Below, piece by piece: positions 41,510-47,671 of a DNA stretch of 47,671 bases. The DNA lies in assembly GCA_003246895.1 (NCBI GenBank), contig QKCL01000060.1, forward strand, positions 1 to 47,671, in the 5' to 3' direction. The stretch's first letter is position 1. Each line of letters begins with the position of its first letter. The notes beneath the pieces are model-generated. The model was not told the origin of the DNA, did no database searches, and saw only the letters and a list, made by a program, of their open reading frames with translations. The position numbers and the translations under genes are program-made. This stretch comes from Spirochaetota bacterium. GTDB taxonomy: Bacteria > Spirochaetota > UBA4802 > UBA5550.

Positions 41510-43980
41510 AAAATACTGAACTTTTTAAAAAAATAGAATCTGTGCTTCTCACTGTCCAGAGCCCTGCAAGGTATATCGGCGGAGAACTCAATACCTTCAT
41601 GCCTGAAGAAAATGCATCTGTCAGGGCCGCAGTGTGCTACCCCGACCTCTATGAAGTGGGCATGGCAAACAGCGGAATCGGGATTCTCTATAATGTTGCA
41701 AACGCAATGGAAGGGGTATCCTGTGAAAGGGTATTTGCAGTTGCTCCGGACTTTGAGAAAAGGCTCAGGGAGGAGAAAATACCGCTCTCCACACTTGAGA
41801 GTTTCACTCCGCTCAATGAACTGGACCTCATTGCCTTTAATATTTCCCATGAACTGATGTATACAAATATTTTACAGATACTTGACCTGGGCGGGATTCC
41901 GCTTCAAAGAAGGGACAGAAAGGACGGTGACCCCATAATAATAGGCGGAGGGGAGTCTGCGTCAAATCCATTTCCCGCTTCGGACTTTATAGACCTCTTC
42001 TTTATCGGAGAGGGGGAAGAGGGGTTCCCTGAAAAGCTTGCAGTTATAAAGAAATGCAAGGAAGACCCCTCCATGACAAGGGATAAAATAATCTCGGAAC
42101 TTTCGCAAATAGAGGGAGTGCTAAATCCGGCGGATTATAACTTCTCATGGGAAGGCACTTCCGTTGATATTTCACCATACAAAAGGGTGAAGATGAGAAA
42201 ACATGCCGGTATAGGATGGTCGACAGAGAAACCCGTTGTTCCCAGCATCAGAATTTCACATGAAAGGGCGGTTGTCGAGGTCGCCAGGGGGTGCTACAAC
42301 CTCTGCAAGTTCTGCCATGCAGGCTACTATAACCTTCCCTACAGGCCATGTTCAGTAAAAGATGTGAAGGAGAATTTATGCCGTCAGCTTTCAAATACGG
42401 GCTACAATGAGGTGAGCCTCGCGGCGCTTTCTGTCAGTGACTACAGGGATCTCGCGGTTCTCATGAATGAAATACTGCCGGAGCTTACTTCAAGAGGGAT
42501 ATCAATTTCCCTGCCTTCACTGAAGGTTGACAAGAACACGCTCCCCATTCTGCAGCTTCTTTCAAAGATCAGGAAGTCATCTCTTACCTTTGCCGTTGAG
42601 TCTGCTTCGCAGGAGCTTAGAAGTATTTCAAACAAGAAGGTGAAGACCGCGGACATTCTGGATATTGCCGAATTTGTATTTTCCCACGGCTGGAGGCTCA
42701 TCAAGTTCTATTTCATGATAGGCCTACCAGGATGTGATGAAGTTGATGAAGCTACAGAAATTGCAGAGCTTGTCAGGGCTGTTCTTGCGGTTCCGGGAAA
42801 GGGGAAGCGGGAAATAAATGTCACTATCTCCCCCTTTATTCCAAAGGCCCATACGCCTTTTCAGTGGGCCCAGCAGAAGGGTGATGACTATCTCATGGAT
42901 GTAATAAGGAAGGTGAAGTCCATGGTGCCCAGGTCTGTGAAGGTGAAAAATCACGATACACGTTCATCATATCTTGAAGGGCTTTTTTCAAGGGGAGACA
43001 GCAGGCTCGGGTCTGTCATACTCAGGGCATATGAGTACGGAGCCCGTCTTGATTCATGGAAGGAGTATTTTGACTTCAGAATCTGGCAAAGGGCAGTTGA
43101 GGAGGAGATTGAAGATGTATCCGCCTACTTCTCCGAAAGAGACAGGAACTCTTCTTATCCATGGCAGGTAATAGAAACCGGAAATGAGAGAGCGGTTGAG
43201 TCAATGTATGAGAGGACGCTGGATCTTGAAAACTACAGCCAGCCTGAAAACCGCTACGGCATTGCCGTTGATGAAGTGGCTGTGCTTCAGGCCATGGAGA
43301 AGTTTGAGGAAAAGTATGAAACGAAGTCAAGGGTCAGGTTTGAGTTCTCAAAGGCCGGCACTGCACGGTTTATACCCCATCTTGACCTAATGGAGATAGT
43401 CAAGAGGGCCATGAGAATGTCGGATTTTCCGATGGCCTTTACCCAGGGTTTTAACAAGAGGGAGAAGATCTCGGCCGGGTATCCTGTGCCGCTTGGAATC
43501 GAATCATCATCTGAAATTGTGGATGTGGAATCCTGCGAAGACCTCTCGGAATCAGAACTGTCCGTTTTTGCTGAAAGTATAGTGGGGCATCTTCCCGATG
43601 GAATAAGGCTTAATTCGGTGAAGCCGAAATACGGAAAGGAATCGGTAATGGCCGAAACCGCGGCAGTTCAGTATGAACTTCATTTTGCAGATGAGAAAGA
43701 AGCCTGCGGGTTTTATGAAAAATTCCAGCAGGTGGATTCTTTCGCAAGAAAGAACAAAAGCGGAAAGGATGTTGTTGTGCAGAAAGATCAGTCTGTTCTC
43801 AACTGTTCACACTCGGGGAGTTCGGTAAACATGATTCTTGTGACCGGAACCCCTTCGTCCATGAGAATTGATGCAGTCGTGTCCGCCGCAACAGGGGTTC
43901 CCTTTGTATCGGATAACGGTGTGAGAGTCATGAAAACATGTCAGTTCAGGGATAACGGCGGGACACTGGAAAGGATCTAG
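41506..43980 (+). CDS. B12-binding-domain radical SAM protein fused to DUF2344 (TIGR03960/TIGR03936-like)
   Basis: An 824-residue enzyme. The N-terminal part (to about 200) is a B12-binding-like domain typical of the TIGR03960 family (YPDLYEVGMANSGIGILYNV). The radical SAM core has the iron-sulphur motif C263-x3-C267-x2-C270 (GCYNLCKFCHAG), and glycine-rich GGGES lies before it. The C-terminus (about 605 on; RFEFSKAGTARFIPHLDLME) is the DUF2344/TIGR03936 domain that is often a separate gene. Known members are widespread but, as far as I recall, have no proven reaction. The four-base overlap with rsmA suggests a function tied to ribosomal RNA or translation. The substrate is unknown. Confidence 0.9.
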   Translation: MKNTELFKKIESVLLTVQSPARYIGGELNTFMPEENASVRAAVCYPDLYEVGMANSGIGILYNVANAMEGVSCERVFAVAPDFEKRLREEKIPLSTLESFTPLNELDLIAFNISHELMYTNILQILDLGGIPLQRRDRKDGDPIIIGGGESASNPFPASDFIDLFFIGEGEEGFPEKLAVIKKCKEDPSMTRDKIISELSQIEGVLNPADYNFSWEGTSVDISPYKRVKMRKHAGIGWSTEKPVVPSIRISHERAVVEVARGCYNLCKFCHAGYYNLPYRPCSVKDVKENLCRQLSNTGYNEVSLAALSVSDYRDLAVLMNEILPELTSRGISISLPSLKVDKNTLPILQLLSKIRKSSLTFAVESASQELRSISNKKVKTADILDIAEFVFSHGWRLIKFYFMIGLPGCDEVDEATEIAELVRAVLAVPGKGKREINVTISPFIPKAHTPFQWAQQKGDDYLMDVIRKVKSMVPRSVKVKNHDTRSSYLEGLFSRGDSRLGSVILRAYEYGARLDSWKEYFDFRIWQRAVEEEIEDVSAYFSERDRNSSYPWQVIETGNERAVESMYERTLDLENYSQPENRYGIAVDEVAVLQAMEKFEEKYETKSRVRFEFSKAGTARFIPHLDLMEIVKRAMRMSDFPMAFTQGFNKREKISAGYPVPLGIESSSEIVDVESCEDLSESELSVFAESIVGHLPDGIRLNSVKPKYGKESVMAETAAVQYELHFADEKEACGFYEKFQQVDSFARKNKSGKDVVVQKDQSVLNCSHSGSSVNMILVTGTPSSMRIDAVVSAATGVPFVSDNGVRVMKTCQFRDNGGTLERI

Positions 43981-43986
43981 AGCCCG

Positions 43987-44913
43987 TTACTTTTTCTGAT
44001 TTTCTGTAATTTTCTTCTTCTCCCTGTCTGCTTCTTCGTTTTTTCCGCAGAATCTCAGTACCCGGACAAGGTCGGTTCGTGTCTCGTCGTCGGAAGGGTC
44101 AAGGCGCAGGGCTTCCCTGAAGTTTTTAATGGAGAGTTCAAGTGCCCTGACTCTTTTTATATCGGGGAATGTCCTGTTGAAATAGAGATTTCCAAGATGT
44201 ATGTAAAATTCCTTCTGTTCCGGATCCACCGATTTTCCCTCTTCCAGAATTACTGCAGCATCGGCGTACTTTCCAATGGATCTGTATATTGTTGCACTTT
44301 CAATATAGAGTTTCTCATGGGCCGGGTTTATTTCAATTGCTGATCTAAGGAGCTTCAGACGTTGTAACGGGTATGCTGTTAATTCGCGGCTTCCTGATTT
44401 TTTAAGTAGAGGGATGCTGTGAGGGAGCTTCTCCTCCCTTATCTGTTTTATAATGACCTGAGCCTCTTTCTGTTTCCCTGTACGAAACAGTATCTGCGAC
44501 ATCAGGATTCTGCTTCTTGTGCCGTACTCCCCATCGGAAGATGAATAGGCGAGATATTTCAGTGCTTTTTCATAATCCAGAAAGTATCTGTATATGTGTC
44601 CAATGTTAAAATTTATTTCAGGCTGATCTTTTTTTATGTAAACGGATTTAAGAAAGTATTCCAGAGCATTCTCTCTGTAATTTTTTTTTAGATGGAGTCT
44701 GCCTAGATAATTCAGTGCAGGGTAATTTAACGGGTTCATGGATAGGGAAAGTTTAAAACTGTCGATTGCCTCATTCATCATATGGGCATCGTACTGTTTC
44801 ACGCCTCTCTTAAAGTAGAAAGACCAGTCATTGATGGGGTTAAGGGAGGCATATGAAAAAAAGTTTAAAAATATCAGAAATAAAGCGGCAAAAATAATTT
44901 TTATAATTGACAT
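43987..44913 (-). CDS. Exported tetratricopeptide repeat protein
   Basis: A protein of about 308 residues with an N-terminal hydrophobic signal (IIKIIFAALFLIFLNFF, likely cut after YAS) and five to seven TPR repeats (for example AIDSFKLSLSMNPLNYPALN and ALKYLAYSSSDGEYGTRSRI). I use ATG 44913 over GTG 44922; neither has a clear ribosome binding site. The stop is seven bases from the convergent radical SAM gene. Upstream, tRNA-Phe is divergent, and its -35 box overlaps this gene's start. Likely an envelope scaffold; no specific function. Confidence 0.83.
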   Translation of the reverse strand: MSIIKIIFAALFLIFLNFFSYASLNPINDWSFYFKRGVKQYDAHMMNEAIDSFKLSLSMNPLNYPALNYLGRLHLKKNYRENALEYFLKSVYIKKDQPEINFNIGHIYRYFLDYEKALKYLAYSSSDGEYGTRSRILMSQILFRTGKQKEAQVIIKQIREEKLPHSIPLLKKSGSRELTAYPLQRLKLLRSAIEINPAHEKLYIESATIYRSIGKYADAAVILEEGKSVDPEQKEFYIHLGNLYFNRTFPDIKRVRALELSIKNFREALRLDPSDDETRTDLVRVLRFCGKNEEADREKKKITENQKK

Positions 44914-44934
44914 ATTGGTCACGCAGATTAGAAA
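44907..44934 (+). promoter_or_regulatory. Promoter of tRNA-Phe overlapping the TPR gene start
   Basis: TTGACA (44907-44912) and TAGAAA (44929-44934) are 16 bases apart, giving transcription from about 44941, 16 bases before the tRNA. The -35 box lies within the first codons of the divergent TPR gene. Confidence 0.5.
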
Positions 44935-44956
44935 GGTTAAGTCTTTGACGATATGT

Positions 44957-45029
44957 GGTCAGGTAGCTCAGTCGGTAGAGCAGGGGACTGAAAATCCCCG
45001 TGTCGGGGGTTCGATTCCCTCCCTGACCA
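44957..45029 (+). tRNA. tRNA-Phe (anticodon GAA)
   Basis: A 73-base cloverleaf: acceptor arms GGTCAGG (44957-44963) and CCTGACC (45022-45028), D-arm GCTC/GAGC, anticodon stem GGGGA/TCCCC with loop CTGAAAA (anticodon GAA), T-arm GGGGG with TTCGATT loop. The discriminator base is A45029; CCA is not encoded, since AATAAC follows. A promoter lies just upstream. Confidence 0.97.
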
Positions 45030-45036
45030 AATAACA

Positions 45037-45237
45037 TTAACCATTCCTTTTTATAACACCCTTTAAAATTTTCCCTGCAATAAAAAAACATATAGCTATC
45101 ATGAATATACGTGCAGTAGCCGGGTCATTCAGTCCCCCTGTTGCTACACTGAATACGCCTTTTATGCAGGCCCCTCCCGAAAACAGATAGGACAGGGCCA
45201 TCATCAGTACTAAAAAACTTTTTGTTCGATTTTCCAT
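45037..45237 (-). CDS. Small two-helix membrane protein
   Basis: A 66-residue protein with two hydrophobic segments (about 9-30 and 43-60; ARIFMIAICFFIAGKIL in the second) and a basic end. Its start is four bases from the pta stop, so it is translated from the metF-pta transcript. It could be a small membrane subunit or regulator. I do not recognise a family; expression is supported only by the tight spacing. Confidence 0.6.
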   Translation of the reverse strand: MENRTKSFLVLMMALSYLFSGGACIKGVFSVATGGLNDPATARIFMIAICFFIAGKILKGVIKRNG

Positions 45238-45241
45238 GATT

Positions 45242-46234
45242 CTAACTCTGGGCCAGTGTCACGGCTGATGTGTTGACTATGTCATCAACGGAACAGCCCC
45301 TTGAAAGGTCGCTGATTGGTTTTGCAAACCCCTGCAGAAATGGGCCATAGGCGTCGGCGTTTCCGAAACGCTGTGCGATTTTATAACCGATGTTTCCGGA
45401 CTGAAGGTCAGGGAATATCAGTGTGTTCGCCTTTCCTGCCACAGGTGAACCCGGGGCCTTTTTCGATCCCACTTCAGGTATCACTGCAGCATCAAGCTGC
45501 ATTTCTCCGTCTATGAGGAGATCGGGTTTTCTGGTCTTTACTATTTCCAGTGCCTGAAGCACCTTGTCCACATTTTCATGTTTTGCAGATCCCTTTGTGG
45601 AGAATGAGAGCATTGCCACAACAGGTTCAGTTTTCAGGTAGGCCCTGCACGATTCAGATGCCTGTATTGCAATCTCCGCAAGCTGTTCTGCAGTGGGATC
45701 TGGAATGGTTGCGCAGTCTGAAAAGATCATGAGGCCGTCTTTGCCGAAACTTTTGTTCTGCATGGCCATTACAAACGCCGATGATGCATACTTTGTGCCG
45801 GGGGAGGTTCCTATTATCTGAAAGCCAGCGAGCAGTACGTTTCCTGTTGAGTTTTCAGCTCCTGCAACCATTGATGATGCATCTCCCATCCTTACCATCA
45901 TTGCACCGAAGCGCAGGTTATTTTTCATGGCATGTATTGCCTCTTCCATGGTAACACCCTTGTGCTTCCTGAGCTCAAAGAATTCCTTTGCGTAGCCTTC
46001 AGTAAGGTTTGAATCGGCTGTGTCTATGAGCTCAATACCCTCAATGTTCACTGACAGGTCTTTGGCCTTCCTCGCAATTTCATCTCTGCTGCCAATGAGG
46101 CAGACCTTTGATGCGATTCTTTCATCCATGATGATTCTTGCTGCTTTAATGGTTCTTTCTTCAGTTCCTTCGGGCAGAACCAGAACCTTCTTTGCGTCCC
46201 TTGCTCTTTGTCTCATCTCTTCTGTAAAGTTCAT
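45242..46234 (-). CDS. pta: Phosphate acetyltransferase
   Basis: A 330-residue short-form Pta that interconverts acetyl-CoA and acetyl phosphate. Typical segments: VLPEGTEERTIKAA, KNNLRFGAMMVRMGDASSMV, AGAENSTGNVLL and FPDLQSGNIGYKIAQR. It is complete and lacks the N-terminal extension of long enterobacterial Pta. AAGGA is seven or eight bases before the ATG. It lies 23 bases after metF on the same strand. ackA, the usual partner for acetate formation, is not within the window. Acetyl phosphate could also feed phosphate to the response regulators here, but that is inference. Confidence 0.96.
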   Translation of the reverse strand: MNFTEEMRQRARDAKKVLVLPEGTEERTIKAARIIMDERIASKVCLIGSRDEIARKAKDLSVNIEGIELIDTADSNLTEGYAKEFFELRKHKGVTMEEAIHAMKNNLRFGAMMVRMGDASSMVAGAENSTGNVLLAGFQIIGTSPGTKYASSAFVMAMQNKSFGKDGLMIFSDCATIPDPTAEQLAEIAIQASESCRAYLKTEPVVAMLSFSTKGSAKHENVDKVLQALEIVKTRKPDLLIDGEMQLDAAVIPEVGSKKAPGSPVAGKANTLIFPDLQSGNIGYKIAQRFGNADAYGPFLQGFAKPISDLSRGCSVDDIVNTSAVTLAQS

Positions 46235-46257
46235 GGCATAATTCCTTAAGTAGGTTG

Positions 46258-47157
46258 TTAGTTTATATCCCTGTTCAAACTCTGTGAGCTTGAAATTCCA
46301 AGGGATCTGTATATCTCTCTCGTCGCATTTGATCGGTTGAGAGTGTAGAAATGGACACCCTTTGTGCCGTTGTTTATTAGATCGTGTACCTGCTGTGTCG
46401 CCCAGTGCAGTCCCACCTTTTCAACATAGTCATCATCTTCTGCTCTTTCAAGTGCCCTGATAAGTTTTGCCGGGTATCTTGTTCCCAGAGAAAGTTCCGC
46501 CATTCTTTCCATACTGCTTTTTGATGTTATGGGCATGATGCCGGCGATTATGGGTATGCTTATTCCGGCGATTTCGCATCTTTCCCTGAAATCGTAAAAG
46601 TCATTGTTGTCAAAGAAGAGCTGGGTACAGATGTAGTCGGCTCCTGCATCAACCTTTCTTTTAAGATTGTCCATTTCCCTGAGCCTGTTTGGTGTTTCAT
46701 GGTGACCTTCAGGGTACCCCGCAACGCCGATACCCATGTGCGGAAATTCCGATTTTATAAACTCGACAAGTTCATTTGCGTAACCGAAACCTCCCTCGGG
46801 TTTGACAAACTTTTTTTCTCCTGCAGGAGGGTCTCCCCGCAGGGCCATGATATTTGTAATACCCTCGCTGTTGTAGCGTGTCAGTATTTCTCTTATCTCT
46901 TCTCTTGTTGCACCGACGCATGTGAGGTGTGAAACGACCGTGAGATGGGTTTCCTTTTCGATTTTTACCACAAGGTCATTGGTCAGTTCCCTTGTTGAAC
47001 CGCCGGCACCGTATGTGACACTTACATAGGCGGGCTCAAGTTCCACCAGCTCGGATATTGTTTTATAAAGGGTTTCCGCTGCTTTTTCGCTCTTGGGCGG
47101 GAAAAATTCAAAGCTGAAGCTGTATCTGTTTCGGTCCAAAATTTCTCTTATGTGCAT
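46258..47157 (-). CDS. metF: 5,10-methylenetetrahydrofolate reductase
   Basis: A 299-residue flavoenzyme that reduces methylene-tetrahydrofolate to methyl-tetrahydrofolate for methionine synthesis. Conserved features: SFEFFPPKSEKA near the start (catalytic Glu), YVSVTYGAGGSTRE, HLTCVGATREEI, MALRGDPP, GVAGYPEGH and TQLFFDNNDFY, all in the usual order. Length is normal. It appears to head a metF-pta-small membrane protein transcription unit. In some anaerobes MetF works in the Wood-Ljungdahl pathway, but no such genes are here. No SAM riboswitch is visible in the 250-base upstream region. Confidence 0.97.
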   Translation of the reverse strand: MHIREILDRNRYSFSFEFFPPKSEKAAETLYKTISELVELEPAYVSVTYGAGGSTRELTNDLVVKIEKETHLTVVSHLTCVGATREEIREILTRYNSEGITNIMALRGDPPAGEKKFVKPEGGFGYANELVEFIKSEFPHMGIGVAGYPEGHHETPNRLREMDNLKRKVDAGADYICTQLFFDNNDFYDFRERCEIAGISIPIIAGIMPITSKSSMERMAELSLGTRYPAKLIRALERAEDDDYVEKVGLHWATQQVHDLINNGTKGVHFYTLNRSNATREIYRSLGISSSQSLNRDIN

Positions 47158-47410
47158 TCACGTTTCCTGATGACTGTTATTGTTTAGTGATAATAGAATC
47201 AGAAAAAAAGGGTCCCTGTCAATAAAAATAAAGGGTAAAGTTCTGTATGAACGGTATGGATTTATCTAGGAATTCCGCTAATGATTTTTAATTTTATTGT
47301 CAGTGTCAGTCTGCATTTACCGCACCGTTTTTTTATTGAACTGATTTTTTCTGAGAACTTTTTCTGTATTATTACAATCAAAGAGATAAAAAAATTCAGG
47401 GAGATAAAAT

Positions 47411-47671
47411 ATGAAAAGATATATTTCTGCCTTTCTGTTTTCTTTTGCTGTTCTGTATTTTGCAGAGGCCCGTGCATCGATCATGATTACAACTGACATG
47501 GATGCTGAGATAATTGAGGTAGTTTCTCCTCCGGCGGAGAAGGGGGACATCTATTCCTGTACCCTGAAGGTCATGGTGAAAAGAATACACTTTGTCGGCG
47601 GGGGACATGTGAGTAATCAGCACCATTATGATTATCTCCTGAACAGGATAACTGAAGCCACCTTCGAGTTT
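47411..47671 (+). CDS. Start of an exported protein of unknown function (incomplete at window edge)
   Basis: An open frame of 87 codons runs from ATG 47411 to the window end without a stop. AGGGAG lies seven or eight bases upstream, a strong ribosome binding site. The first residues (FLFSFAVLYFAEARA) form a signal peptide, followed by SIMITTDMDAEIIEVVSPPA and a region with a HFVGGGHVSNQHHYDYL segment. I do not recognise a family. It is divergent from metF, and the rest lies beyond the window. Confidence 0.75.
   Translation, partial: MKRYISAFLFSFAVLYFAEARASIMITTDMDAEIIEVVSPPAEKGDIYSCTLKVMVKRIHFVGGGHVSNQHHYDYLLNRITEATFEF

Noticed and set aside
47158-47410. SAM riboswitch upstream of metF
   Set aside because: No conserved SAM-I stems or kink-turn sequence could be seen in this region.
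1-47671. CRISPR array, prophage, toxin-antitoxin or phage-defence island
   Set aside because: No regularly spaced repeats, phage structural genes, or recognisable defence or toxin genes were seen anywhere in the window.

Overview
The window (47,671 bases, roughly 40% GC, with abundant AGG/AGA arginine codons) comes from the chromosome of a motile diderm (Gram-negative-type) bacterium. Evidence for a diderm is the set of lipoproteins, a LolB-like outer-membrane lipoprotein and an RND pump; evidence for chemotaxis is two methyl-accepting chemotaxis proteins. Relaxed lipoboxes such as FTFSC and FLSC, heavy use of REC/SpoIIE/EAL/GGDEF signalling and TPR proteins, and a class II ribonucleotide reductase would fit an anaerobic or microaerophilic spirochaete-like lineage. 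That assignment is an inference; no rRNA gene is present to fix taxonomy. Apart from an IS3-type end at the left edge, the region looks like core chromosome with no prophage, CRISPR array or obvious genomic island.

Left part (1-12.9 kb): the end of an IS3-family element, a chemotaxis receptor, a MarR regulator whose start codon lies at the end of a near-perfect 39-base palindrome together with a membrane protein, a lipoprotein ending in a zinc ribbon, a beta-helix lipoprotein, a membrane protein with leucine-rich repeats, and the sbcD-sbcC nuclease operon in which sbcC is split by a frameshift. Two small genes follow, one of them FeoC-like.

Middle part (12.9-29.3 kb): an unrecognised cytosolic protein overlapping, tail to tail, a REC-SpoIIE phosphatase; an RND transporter without its usual partners; a TPR protein plus LolB-like lipoprotein pair; B12-dependent ribonucleotide reductase (nrdJ); a DUF6498 membrane protein; two small paired genes; carA, hisD and an EAL phosphodiesterase.

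Right part (29.5-47.7 kb): NAD synthetase, a FlgM-like small protein, a YlmA/ModF-like ATPase, a secreted CAP protein with an adjacent winged-helix protein, and a signalling block consisting of a 1314-residue hybrid kinase, a REC-GGDEF protein and a haem-binding chemotaxis receptor. Then come rsmA overlapped with a B12-binding radical SAM protein, a TPR protein divergent from tRNA-Phe, pta, metF and the start of a secreted protein cut by the window edge.

The clearest themes are c-di-GMP and phosphorelay signalling (SpoIIE, EAL, GGDEF, hybrid kinase, two receptors), cobalamin/radical enzymes (NrdJ, radical SAM), and envelope proteins. I found no coherent multi-gene system that is clearly new. 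The best candidates for follow-up are the MarR palindrome at a start codon, the split sbcC, the zinc-ribbon lipoprotein, the FlgM-like gene and several small Cys-rich proteins.
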